From: Sphingomonas sp. CCH9-E2
GTDB lineage: Bacteria > Pseudomonadota > Alphaproteobacteria > Sphingomonadales > Sphingomonadaceae
Assembly: GCF_001557215.1 (NCBI RefSeq)
Contig: NZ_LSJM01000045.1
Location: forward strand, 1-31,436
Direction: 5' to 3'
DNA length: 31,436 bases
In this document: piece by piece, positions 25,145-31,436 of the stretch
Position numbering within the stretch: the first letter of the stretch is position 1
Layout: every line of letters starts with the position of its first letter
Notes under the pieces: generated by a model
What the model was told of the DNA's origin: nothing
What the model saw: only the letters and a program-made list of their open reading frames with translations
Databases searched by the model: none
Made by a program: the position numbers and the translations under genes

Positions 25145-26016
25145 CCCGGCGCGACGACGAACAGGGCATGATCCTAGTCAATGTGCTGATGTTCGTCGCC
25201 ATTGCGAGCGGGCTGGTGCTGCTGATGATCGGGCGCGAGGAGCTGGCGCTCGACCGCGCGCTGCGTAGCCGGGAGGCGGCGCGGGCGGCGGCGATCGTGC
25301 GCGGGGGCGAGCTGTCGGCGATCTCGGCGCTTCAGCGCGATGCGCTGGCGGCACCGCAGGTCGATCATGCGGGCGAGGAGTGGGCGTCGATCGGGGCCAA
25401 CGGTGCGACCATCGATGGGGGCATTTTCGACCTGGCGGTCAGCGATGCCGAGGGGCGGTTCAACGTCAACATGCTGCGTAGCGGTGATGCGGTGCCGGTG
25501 ATCCTGTTCCAGAAACTCGCGCGGATCGCGGGGCTGGACGAGCAGCAGGCGGTCGAGGCGATAGCCTATATCCGCACGCAAGGCCCGGTCAGCGATGTGC
25601 GGCCGATCCGGCTGATCCCGGGTGCGGACCCGGCGGCGATTGCGCGGCTGGAGCGGATGGTCACGGCGCTGCCGGGCAAGACGACGATCAACCTGAATGC
25701 GGCGGATCAGGAGCTGCTGGCGTTCCTGATCGGCGATCCGGTCGCGGCCGAGCGGATCGTGGCGATCCGCAAGCGCAACGGGCAGATCACGTTGCGCGAC
25801 CTGTCCGACCTCAAGGTCAGCCAGCCACCGGGGACGGCGTTCAGCTCCAACACCTATTGGGTTCGCGTGCGGGCGAAGATCGGCGACACGGTGCAGCAGG
25901 GGGCGACGCTGATCCAGCGGCGGAAAGCGGTGGATGGGGCGGTGACGACGGTGCCGGTCGCGCGCTGGCGCAACGCCGCGCTGCCGCCAGAGGCGCCGGC
26001 GCTGGCCGGCGGGTGA
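25141..26016 (+). CDS. gspK: Minor pseudopilin GspK
   Basis: GspK caps the pseudopilus tip. The 291-residue protein starts at ATG 25141 (4-bp overlap with gspJ) and has the processing site EQG|MILVNVLMFVAIASGLVLLMI; position +5 is not glutamate, as is usual for GspK. The family regions are visible: GIFDLAVSDAEGRFNVNML, DEQQAVEAIAYIRTQGPVSDVRPIRLIPG, TTINLNAADQELLAFLIGDPVAAERIVAIRKRNGQ (a SAM-like helical domain) and SNTYWVRVRAKIGDT. It ends the T2SS locus. Confidence 0.94.
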   Translation: MTRRDDEQGMILVNVLMFVAIASGLVLLMIGREELALDRALRSREAARAAAIVRGGELSAISALQRDALAAPQVDHAGEEWASIGANGATIDGGIFDLAVSDAEGRFNVNMLRSGDAVPVILFQKLARIAGLDEQQAVEAIAYIRTQGPVSDVRPIRLIPGADPAAIARLERMVTALPGKTTINLNAADQELLAFLIGDPVAAERIVAIRKRNGQITLRDLSDLKVSQPPGTAFSSNTYWVRVRAKIGDTVQQGATLIQRRKAVDGAVTTVPVARWRNAALPPEAPALAGG

Positions 26017-26061
26017 AGTTTACGCGGAGCGTTACACGACTGACCTTCGGCCCTTGCAATC

Positions 26062-26080
26062 GATGATATGAAGTATCATC
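26062..26080. promoter_or_regulatory. Zur-like operator upstream of the MerC-family gene
   Basis: A 7-bp perfect dyad GATGATA (26062-26068) and TATCATC (26074-26080) with a 5-bp spacer lies 26 bp before the MerC-family ATG. It matches 13 of 16 fixed positions of the alphaproteobacterial Zur-type pattern GATGTTAT-N3-ATAACATC as I recall it. MerC-domain genes in sphingomonads often accompany zinc or Fur-family regulation. No Fur-family regulator is in the window. Confidence 0.5.
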
Positions 26081-26105
26081 TGCGCCGCTTGTACCGGAGT
26101 AGGCG

Positions 26106-26504
26106 ATGCGGGCGCGGTTGGTGAGTTGGTTCGACGGATTGGCAGTGGGCGCGTCCGTGCTGTGCCTGATCCACTGCCTGGCGCTGCCTATCGTGATCGC
26201 CGCATTGCCCGCGCTGGCCGCGCGGCTCGATCTGGGCGAGGGGTTTCACCTTGGCGTGCTGGCGTTTGCGCTGCCGGTCAGCGCGGTTGCGCTGGGCGAG
26301 GGCTGGCGGCGGCATCGCGGGCTGACGCCGTTGTTTGTGGGCGCGGCGGGGTTGGTGCTGCTGGCGGCGGGGCTGGCGTTCGAGGAGTGGGTCGCGGTCG
26401 AGACGGGCGTGACGGTGGCTGGGAGCCTGTTGCTGGCCGGGGCGCATGTGGCGAACTGGCGGGGGCGGGGTTTGGTCGCCGCCTCGGCACGTGGGTCTCG
26501 GTGA
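26106..26504 (+). CDS. MerC domain-containing membrane protein
   Basis: The 132-residue protein has four predicted membrane segments (about 10-38, 47-65, 72-90 and 96-118). The first contains the MerC signature SVLCLIHCLALP with C20 and C24, typical of the metal-binding pair in MerC mercury transporters. There are no mer genes (merA, merR, merT) nearby, so mercury resistance is not implied. The Zur-like dyad upstream points to zinc- or other metal-linked expression. ATG 26106 has GGAG at 26095-26098. It lies 89 bp after gspK. Confidence 0.85.
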   Translation: MRARLVSWFDGLAVGASVLCLIHCLALPIVIAALPALAARLDLGEGFHLGVLAFALPVSAVALGEGWRRHRGLTPLFVGAAGLVLLAAGLAFEEWVAVETGVTVAGSLLLAGAHVANWRGRGLVAASARGSR

Positions 26505-26525
26505 GACTTGGCGGCCCCACCCCAA

Positions 26526-26546
26526 CCCCTCCCCTGAAGGGGGGGC
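26526..26546. terminator. GC-rich hairpin after the MerC-family gene (possible terminator or repeat fragment)
   Basis: CCCCT (26531-26535) and AGGGG (26538-26542) form a stem with a GA loop, extended by further C/G pairs with one wobble. There is no U-tract, so termination is uncertain. The surrounding 'ccaccccaacccctcccctgaaggggg' resembles half of the larger palindromic repeat at 29961-30082. Confidence 0.4.
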
Positions 26547-26559
26547 TAAGAAGGCACTA

Positions 26560-26613
26560 TTGACATTCCTGTAAGTTAATTCACTCTCCCGGAAAGACAG
26601 AATCCGGGAGAGT
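26560..26613 (+). promoter_or_regulatory. Candidate promoter and RBS-covering palindrome upstream of the P450 gene
   Basis: A TTGACA -35-like hexamer lies at 26560-26565; no clear -10 is seen at the right distance. A perfect 11-bp palindrome follows: ACTCTCCCGGA (26583-26593) and TCCGGGAGAGT (26603-26613) with a 9-bp spacer. The right arm contains GGGAGAG, the only plausible ribosome-binding site, 7-13 bp before ATG 26620. The dyad could act as RNA (hairpin hiding the site) or as DNA (repressor operator). Confidence 0.6.
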
Positions 26614-26619
26614 ATCGCC

Positions 26620-27849
26620 ATGGCCACCCTTGCCGCCGAAACCACGCCCATGGTCGATCCGCTCGACGTCACACGGGCGGAACTCTACCGCGACGATACC
26701 TGGCACGAACCCTTCCGCCAGCTGCGCGCCGAGGCCCCGGTGTACAAGTGCGAGAATAGCGGGTTCGGGCCCTATTGGTCGATCTCGACCTACAAGCCGA
26801 TCGTCGAGGTTGAATCGCTGCCCGAGCTCTACTCGTCCGAAGCGGGCGGAATCGTCGTGGCCGACCTGATGCCCGAGGACATCCGCATGCCGATGTTCAT
26901 CGCGATGGACCGGCCGAAGCATACCGGCCAGCGCCGCACCGTCGCCCCCGCCTTCACGCCGAGCGAGATGCTGCGCATGACCGGCGACATCCGCCAGCGC
27001 ACCGCCGAGATCCTCGATGGCCTGCCGATCGGCGAGACATTCGACTGGGTCGACCGCGTGTCGATCGAGCTGACGACACAGATGCTGGCGCTGCTGTTCG
27101 ACTTTCCGTGGGAGGAGCGGCGCAAGCTGACCTATTGGTCCGACTGGGCCGGCGATATCGAGATCGCCAAGGACCCGGTGAAGAAGGAGGAACGGCGCGA
27201 GATCCTGTTCCAGTGTGCGGCGGAGTTCGGCGCGCTGTGGAACAGCAAGGTCGGCAAGGAGCCGACGCCGGACCTGATTTCGATGATGATCCATTCCGAC
27301 GCGATGAAGGAGATGGATCAGTTCGAATTCCTGGGCAATTTGATCCTCCTCATCGTCGGCGGCAACGACACCACGCGCAATTCGATGAGCGCCTATGCCT
27401 GGGCGCTGGAGCAGTTTCCGGATCAGCGCGCGAAGCTGGAGGCCGATCCGTCGCTGATCGCCAATGCGACGCAGGAGATCATCCGCTGGCAGACCCCGCT
27501 GGCGCATATGCGCCGCACCGCGACCGCCGACGCCGAGCTGATGGGGCAGCAGATCAAGGCGGGCGACAAGCTCGTCCTATGGTATCTGTCGGCCAATCGC
27601 GACGAGAGCGTGTTCGAGCGGCCGGACGAGATCATCGTCGACCGCGCCAATGCCCGGCGGCATCTGGCGTTCGGCCATGGCATCCACCGCTGCGTCGGCG
27701 CGCGGCTCGCGGAGCTGCAGATCGGCGTGCTGATGGAGGAAATGGCGAAGCGCCGCCTGCGCCCGAACGTCGTCGCGGAGCCGGAACGCGTCGCGGCCTG
27801 CTTCGTCCATGGCTACAAGGCGATGCCGGTGGAGCTTAGTCGCTACTGA
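26620..27849 (+). CDS. Cytochrome P450, CYP153-type (alkane/fatty-acid hydroxylase family)
   Basis: This 409-residue soluble P450 has all key motifs: I-helix GGNDTTR (247-253), the ExxR pair in EIIRW (E286, R289), the aromatic/meander region and heme-ligand loop FGHGIHRCVGARLAE with Cys358. The N-terminal DTWHEPFRQLRAEAPVYKCENSGFGPYWSIS, the MFIAMDRPKHTGQRRTVAPAF region and IIRWQTPLAHMRRTA closely follow CYP153 enzymes such as CYP153A6, which hydroxylate the ends of medium-chain alkanes and related chains. The usual ferredoxin and ferredoxin reductase genes are not adjacent. Substrate identity is inference. Expression may be controlled by the palindrome over its ribosome-binding site. Confidence 0.93.
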   Translation: MATLAAETTPMVDPLDVTRAELYRDDTWHEPFRQLRAEAPVYKCENSGFGPYWSISTYKPIVEVESLPELYSSEAGGIVVADLMPEDIRMPMFIAMDRPKHTGQRRTVAPAFTPSEMLRMTGDIRQRTAEILDGLPIGETFDWVDRVSIELTTQMLALLFDFPWEERRKLTYWSDWAGDIEIAKDPVKKEERREILFQCAAEFGALWNSKVGKEPTPDLISMMIHSDAMKEMDQFEFLGNLILLIVGGNDTTRNSMSAYAWALEQFPDQRAKLEADPSLIANATQEIIRWQTPLAHMRRTATADAELMGQQIKAGDKLVLWYLSANRDESVFERPDEIIVDRANARRHLAFGHGIHRCVGARLAELQIGVLMEEMAKRRLRPNVVAEPERVAACFVHGYKAMPVELSRY

Positions 27850-27860
27850 CGCGCCCGCGG

Positions 27861-27890
27861 TGAAACCTTTCGGCGACTGGCACCGTATCT
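27861..27890 (+). promoter_or_regulatory. Candidate ECF sigma-factor promoter of msrB
   Basis: TGAAACC at 27861-27867 and CGTATCT at 27884-27890 are separated by exactly 16 bp, matching the general layout of extracytoplasmic-function sigma promoters (xAACC-N16-CGTxT). It lies 20 bp before the msrB start, consistent with a short leader. In Caulobacter the ECF factor SigF controls methionine sulfoxide reductase genes from a GTAACC-N16-CGAA site; the -10 here differs. Confidence 0.45.
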
Positions 27891-27909
27891 AGGGCTGAGG
27901 AGAAGCAGG

Positions 27910-28389
27910 ATGCGGGTTCATCGTCGTCAGTTCATCGGGGTCGTCGGCACGGCGATGATCGTCGGGTGCAGCCCGGACGAGAGCGAGGCGGCGGCGCAGA
28001 AATTCGAGTTCACCCTGACCGATGCCGAATGGCGCAAGCGGCTGACCCCGGCGCAATATCGCATCCTGCGGCAGGAAGGGACCGAGCGGGCCGGGACCAG
28101 TCCGCTTAACAAGGAAAAGCGCGCGGGCATCTTTGCCTGTGCCGGGTGCGGGCTGCCGCTCTATTCGTCGAAGACCAAATATGACAGCGGCACCGGCTGG
28201 CCGAGCTTCTGGCAGCCGCTGAACAATGCGGTGCGGACCAAGTCGGATTTCTCGCTGGGCATGGCGCGGACCGAGGTGATCTGTCGCCGCTGTGGCGGGC
28301 ACCTTGGCCATGTGTTCGACGACGGGCCGCCGCCGACCGGCAAGCGGCATTGCATCAACGGGCTGGCGCTGAACTTCAGGCCGGCCTGA
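27910..28389 (+). CDS. msrB: Exported peptide-methionine (R)-S-oxide reductase MsrB
   Basis: MsrB repairs oxidised methionine (R-sulfoxide) in proteins. The 159-residue protein has a Tat-like signal (HRRQFIGVVGTAMIVGCS) with a lipobox-like IVGC, so it probably acts in the periplasm. The SelR domain is complete: zinc cysteines C77/C80 (CAGCGLPLY) and C125/C128 (CRRCGGHLGHVF), SGTGWPSFWQP, and the catalytic C148 in RHCINGLALNF. ATG 27910 has GGAGAAG upstream. An ECF-like promoter precedes it. Its stop is 3 bp from that of the convergent CHAP gene. Confidence 0.95.
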   Translation: MRVHRRQFIGVVGTAMIVGCSPDESEAAAQKFEFTLTDAEWRKRLTPAQYRILRQEGTERAGTSPLNKEKRAGIFACAGCGLPLYSSKTKYDSGTGWPSFWQPLNNAVRTKSDFSLGMARTEVICRRCGGHLGHVFDDGPPPTGKRHCINGLALNFRPA

Positions 28390-28392
28390 CGC

Positions 28393-28938
28393 TCACTTCT
28401 GGAGCGAGGTTTCGATCCCGAACATCGACAGGTCGACCTGTGCGATGGTGACATTGTCGAACGGGGTAGCGTCCTTGCGCGGTGCGTTCTTGGCGTAGAT
28501 GAAGCCGTTGACCGGGTAGGTCGAGGTGCCGAGGCCGTTGTTCGACGCGAACCACACCTTGACGCGGCTCCAGTCGCCCGCTTCCGACACGTCGATCGCG
28601 ATCACGTCCTTTTCGACGCCGCCGCGACGCGACCAGTTGGCGTGGGTGAGCAGCACTTCGCGGTCGCTCAGCACCTTCGACACCATGGCGACATGGCCTA
28701 GGCGCATCTTCTGGGTCGGGGCGAACGACATCACCGCGCCTTCGACCGGGGCGTCGCCACGCGCGTAGCGGCCCTCGGCCTGCGCCCACCAGGTGTGGGC
28801 GTTGCCATAGATTTCGACGCCGGAGATCATGCGGGCATAGGGGGCGCACTGCCAGAACTGAGCCTGAGCCGGCGTGGCGATCGTCGCCAGGCAAAGCGCG
28901 GCCATCAGCGCGAAACGCGCTTTCAGCGTCTGAAACAT
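28393..28938 (-). CDS. Exported CHAP domain protein (putative peptidoglycan amidase/peptidase)
   Basis: The start is ATG 28936-28938 with AAGGGAAA upstream, giving 181 residues; the in-frame extension upstream lacks support. The signal peptide is MFQTLKARFALMAALCLATIATPAQAQ. The CHAP (cysteine/histidine amidohydrolase) signature is clear: catalytic C31 in FWQCAPYARMISGVEIYGNAHTWW and H82 in LGHVAMVSKV, then VLLTHANWSRRG. Such proteins cut peptidoglycan crosslinks or peptides; the substrate is not known here. The short mature form (about 155 residues) is a single-domain CHAP protein. Confidence 0.9.
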   Translation of the reverse strand: MFQTLKARFALMAALCLATIATPAQAQFWQCAPYARMISGVEIYGNAHTWWAQAEGRYARGDAPVEGAVMSFAPTQKMRLGHVAMVSKVLSDREVLLTHANWSRRGGVEKDVIAIDVSEAGDWSRVKVWFASNNGLGTSTYPVNGFIYAKNAPRKDATPFDNVTIAQVDLSMFGIETSLQK

Positions 28939-29399
28939 GGTGGAATTTCCCTTCCCCGAACTCTTAGGATGGGGATTGGCAGGGCGGTCGCGGGCTGACC
29001 ACCCCCCCAACCTGTATATCCGATGAATCGTTTCGTCGGGGCGATGACTTGCGGAACAGGGCGTGTTGCGGCGCAGCAGGCGGTTAAGGGTGACTACCTA
29101 GGTCCAGCGAATCCGCTGTATCAGCGACCAGCGCCACCCGATCCGGCCTAAGGTAAAGGAGCCGGTCATCCACAATGCGATCGGTCGCGATGTTACGGCC
29201 CCGAAGCATTTTGTTGCGCCAAAGCCGCAGTCCGCGATCGTTTCAAAAGTGACTGACTCGGTTCGCCGCAGCCATGTTGCGTTGCAACGGATGCTGTGAT
29301 GACATGCTTAACGCGCGACGACGCAGCATTATCGCGTCGTTAACCATGCGGGGAGCATGATCGCGGAGTGGGCAGATGAGTGGGGTGGGAGTGTAGGAG
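28939..29399. other. 461-bp non-coding region
   Basis: No convincing coding frame, tRNA or rRNA is visible between the CHAP gene start and the next gene. The left side must hold the CHAP promoter. A GTTGC(29276-29280)-GTT-GCAAC(29284-29288) small dyad and a larger one at 29308-29343 are present, and A/T content rises near 29210-29350 compared with flanking genes. It is long enough to hide a small RNA, but I see no terminator that would support one. Confidence 0.6.
29308..29343. promoter_or_regulatory. Bulged inverted repeat upstream of the 29400 gene
   Basis: TTAACGCGCGA (29308-29318) pairs with TCGCGTCGTTAA (29332-29343), 11 base pairs with one bulged T, around a 13-bp loop. It ends 57 bp before the next start codon and could be an operator or leader structure. 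The adjoining TTAACCAT resembles a CtrA half-site, but the second half is not at the expected spacing. Confidence 0.4.
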
Positions 29400-29951
29400 A
29401 TGAGTGCACGGAGCAAGCCGGCCGAAGGGGCCATGACCCTGGCCGAGATGAAGGAATTTGCGGGGTTCGCCGCAGCGACGCAGCGCTATATCCGCCGCGC
29501 GCTCGACATCGGCCTCGACCGCGACGATGCACTGGAGCGCTGGTCGCGCGACGTGGTCGAAGCGGCCAGCATCCGTGCACAGGCGCATATCTATGACCGC
29601 CTCCCCGAAATCCGCGCGCTGATCCCCGACGATACCGGTCTTGATGCGATGGAGCCGTTCCTCAGCCCCCTGATCACCGTCACCGCGTTCGACCTGTCGC
29701 AGGGGCGGCTGACCAGCTTTTCGGCCTATCGCTTCCTCTATGAGCGGCTGATCGGTGCGGAAGTGCGCCCCTGGCTCCCCGCCGCATTTTGCGGGGCAGC
29801 GGCGCTGCCGCATCTGCACCCGGACCTGCGCCGCAAACTGCTCCAATCGATCAGCGAAGCCGCCGCGACCGCGTCGGGCTGGTCGAACCGCCAGCCGGCC
29901 TTCTATCCGCAATGGGTGGAGAAGGTGGACGCCGGCGCGCTGCCGAATTGA
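29400..29951 (+). CDS. Hypothetical protein, not recognised
   Basis: This 183-residue protein appears soluble and mainly helical, with no signal peptide or membrane segment. It has recurring features such as TQRYIRRALDIGLDRDDALERWSRDVVEAASIRAQ, a central LSPLITVTAFDLSQGRLTSFSAYRFLYERLIGAEVRPWLP and a C-terminal HLHPDLRRKLLQSISEAAATASGW. I do not recognise the family. ATG 29400 has AGGAG directly against it, which is too close for an ideal site; ATG 29433 (MTLAEMKEF) is an alternative start with AAGGGG 2 bp away. Codon use is like its neighbours. It is flanked by a long non-coding region and a palindromic repeat. Confidence 0.78.
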   Translation: MSARSKPAEGAMTLAEMKEFAGFAAATQRYIRRALDIGLDRDDALERWSRDVVEAASIRAQAHIYDRLPEIRALIPDDTGLDAMEPFLSPLITVTAFDLSQGRLTSFSAYRFLYERLIGAEVRPWLPAAFCGAAALPHLHPDLRRKLLQSISEAAATASGWSNRQPAFYPQWVEKVDAGALPN

Positions 29952-29960
29952 ACCCTTCAC

Positions 29961-30082
29961 TCCTCCCCCGGAGGGGGAGGGGGACCGCGCGCGTAGCGCG
30001 TGGTGGAGGGGTGTCCCGCTATCGTGAGGGCGACACCCCTCCGTCAGCGCTGCGCGCTGCCACCTCCCCTTGCAGGGGAGGA
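29961..30082. repeat. Large imperfect palindromic repeat between convergent genes
   Basis: The left arm (29961-30015) and the right arm (30032-30082) are imperfect inverted copies sharing TCCTCCCC at the outer ends, a GCGCG-rich middle and a perfect GGAGGGGTGTC / GACACCCCTCC inner stem around a 16-bp centre. It fills most of the 138-bp gap between the 29400 gene and the extensin-family gene. Such elements are frequent in sphingomonad intergenic DNA (recalled, not searched) and could act as a two-way terminator. Confidence 0.75.
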
Positions 30083-30089
30083 CTTTAGA

Positions 30090-30821
30090 CTAACGACACG
30101 CCCGCCACCCCATCGCACCGCGTTCGGCCTGGTCGAAGTGAAAATGGTCGCGATGGGCTTCGTTGTAATCGGGTGACAGCACGGTCGCGAACAGGTCGCA
30201 GCCGCCGTCGCGCACCGCGCGCAGGAATTGCGCCTTCTGTCCCTCCCCCGCCCAGTCGCCGATCAGCGTGACCCGCGTGCCGTCGGCCAGCCGGAAGGCA
30301 GCGATATCGACCGCGTCGGCGGTGGCGTGCTCGCTCCAGCTCGCGCCCTCGCGATTATACATACGGCGGCAATTGTAGCTGCCGAAATGCTCGATCTCCG
30401 CGACGCGCTGGCCGAAGATGCGCTGGGCGGCGGGCTGGACCACCTCCCATTCCCACACCGCCAGCCCCGCCGCGACCGGGCAGGATATGCCGAGATCGGC
30501 GGGCGCGAAGCCGATGCGGCGCGCGCCACCCTTCGTAAAGCGCACCGCGTCGGTATAGCCGCAGCCCTCGCCCTCCGTCCGCGCGGGTAGCGCGGTGTAG
30601 CGGATCCCGGCCTTGTCGAGCGCGGCGCGGCAGGCGGGGAAATCGTCGGTCAGCGCGGTCAGCTTGCGCCCGGTGAACATGCCGACCGGCTGCGACAAGT
30701 CGAGCTTGGTCCAGGGCAGATCCTGGGGCCGGTTGCGCAGCATCGCATAGACGAGCAGTGCCAGCGTCAGCAGCAGCGCCGCGATGACGATCGCGCCGAC
30801 CGAGGTGCGCAGCGCCTTCAT
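30090..30821 (-). CDS. Extensin family protein (extensin-like C-terminal domain)
   Basis: This 243-residue protein has an N-terminal membrane anchor (about 9-29, VGAIVIAALLLTLALLVYAML) and an extracytoplasmic extensin-like C-terminal domain from about residue 60. Visible motifs include CRAALDKAGIRYTALPARTEGEGCGYTDAVRF, ISCPVAAGLAVWEWEVVQPAAQRIFG, SYNCRRMYNREGASWSEHATADAVDIAAFRLADG and SPDYNEAHRDHFHFDQAERG. The HATADAVDI and HRDHFH parts resemble D,D-carboxypeptidase-like metal-binding folds, suggesting a cell-wall role, though the function is unproven. Its start overlaps the NUDIX stop by 4 bp. Confidence 0.9.
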   Translation of the reverse strand: MKALRTSVGAIVIAALLLTLALLVYAMLRNRPQDLPWTKLDLSQPVGMFTGRKLTALTDDFPACRAALDKAGIRYTALPARTEGEGCGYTDAVRFTKGGARRIGFAPADLGISCPVAAGLAVWEWEVVQPAAQRIFGQRVAEIEHFGSYNCRRMYNREGASWSEHATADAVDIAAFRLADGTRVTLIGDWAGEGQKAQFLRAVRDGGCDLFATVLSPDYNEAHRDHFHFDQAERGAMGWRACR

Positions 30822-31436
30822 GCCCGCAGCGCGGCGCCCAGCGGTTGCGCGGTGACCGGATAGCCCAGCCCTTCGGGAATGCAGAGATGGTCCACGCCGT
30901 CGCGCGCCTCGATCCAGGGGGTGATGGTCTCGATTGGATGCGCCCGCGCATCGGCGACCGCATCGTCGAAGCTGTTGAACAACGCCAGCCGCTCAAGGTT
31001 GCGTCGCGTCGGAAAGATCATGCGCACCTTGCCCGCATCGGCGGCGGCGAGCGTGTCGCGCGCGCTCGACCAGAAGAGCTGGCTATTTTCATTGCCGTCC
31101 ACCGCCGGATCGGGCGCGCCATCGGGCCAGCGGGAAAGGTAGAAGCGCGTGTCGAAGATGCGATGCGCGACGCCCTGATGCGGCAGCCAGCGGGCGAAGG
31201 GGACGAGCGCGGCGGGGTCGAATGCGCCGCCCGCGATCACCTCCGCGAACGGGGTGCCATCATAGAGCGCCCGCCGCGCGGCCGGCAGATCGGGCAGGTC
31301 GACACCGATCGCGACCCCCGCCTCCTCGATGGTTTCGCGCACCGCCGCCACCCGCGCGGCGAAGTCGTCCGGGTCGCCTGTTAGGGTCGCGGCAAAGGTG
31401 TGGTCGCCTGCATCCACTCTGCCACCGGGAAACACC
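30818..31436 (-). CDS. NUDIX hydrolase (partial, N-terminus beyond the window)
   Basis: About 206 codons are present; the beginning of the gene lies off the right edge. The NUDIX box is seen as FPGGRVDAGD, then, after an insertion of about 20 residues, RETIEEAGVAIG; the REXXEEXG core is intact. The insertion inside the box and the downstream FARWLPHQGVAHRIFDTRFYLSRWP and IFPTRRNLERLALF resemble the NUDT19/coenzyme A diphosphatase-like group, which splits nucleoside-diphosphate compounds such as CoA. The exact substrate is inference. It overlaps the extensin-family gene by 4 bp, suggesting an operon. Confidence 0.88.
   Translation of the reverse strand, partial: VFPGGRVDAGDHTFAATLTGDPDDFAARVAAVRETIEEAGVAIGVDLPDLPAARRALYDGTPFAEVIAGGAFDPAALVPFARWLPHQGVAHRIFDTRFYLSRWPDGAPDPAVDGNENSQLFWSSARDTLAAADAGKVRMIFPTRRNLERLALFNSFDDAVADARAHPIETITPWIEARDGVDHLCIPEGLGYPVTAQPLGAALRA

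Noticed and set aside
29053..29090. GGAAC motif as an EcfG-type promoter
   Set aside because: No CGTT is found at 16-17 bp spacing.
1..31436. tRNA, rRNA, CRISPR arrays, insertion sequences and phage genes
   Set aside because: Looked for on both strands; no cloverleaf, regular direct-repeat array, transposase or integrase was seen.

Overview
The window is about 31.4 kb of high-GC DNA, densely packed with genes that mostly overlap by 4 bp (ATGA or GTGA). Codon use, gene families (CYP153-type P450, MerC-type protein, paired periplasmic amidohydrolases, DUF839/PhoX phosphatase) and palindromic intergenic repeats encoding strings such as SPRRRPGP all suggest an alphaproteobacterium of the Sphingomonadaceae (Sphingomonas-like). 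This assignment is inference from gene content; no rRNA, tRNA or species marker lies in the window.

Layout. (1) 1-6124, minus strand: a membrane-associated MoxR operon, read DUF4129 > DUF4350 > MoxR AAA+ ATPase > DUF58 > SpoIIM-like > RDD, followed by the start of an isoprenylcysteine methyltransferase-like gene. (2) 6258-10003, plus: an exported amidohydrolase pair (the second lacks the usual metal-binding HxH), a TetR regulator and a small lipoprotein, closed by a strong two-way terminator. (3) 10076-12562, minus: a large Tat-exported PhoX-type phosphatase with an extra Ig-like module. (4) 12725-26016: a nearly complete type II secretion system (T2SS) in five blocks: a plus trio of small inner-membrane proteins (PilN/GspL-like, GspM type b, GspC/PilP-like); minus gspG-H-I-C-D; plus gspL-M-E-F; minus gspN; and plus LpoA-like gene-gspJ-gspK. 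The prepilin peptidase GspO is not in the window. (5) 26106-28938: a MerC-family protein behind a Zur-like dyad, a CYP153-type P450 whose ribosome-binding site lies in a perfect palindrome, an exported MsrB behind an ECF-like promoter, and a CHAP-domain protein. (6) 28939-31436: a 461-bp non-coding stretch, an unrecognised gene, a large palindromic repeat, an extensin-family protein and the end of a NUDIX hydrolase gene.

How the genes fit together. The T2SS genes make the secretin (D), its clamp to the inner membrane (C), the assembly platform (E, F, L, M), the pseudopilus (G, H, I, J, K) and GspN. The neighbouring PhoX-like protein folds in the cytoplasm, leaves through Tat and could be a T2SS client. 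The LpoA-like gene inside the T2SS locus suggests a link between secretion and peptidoglycan growth.

The points most worth a second look are: a palindromic repeat translated in frame as the gspJ prepilin leader; two different small inner-membrane sets in a locus with only one GspE, F and D; a 5'-to-5' gene overlap between gspN and the LpoA-like gene; and the hairpin over the P450 ribosome-binding site.
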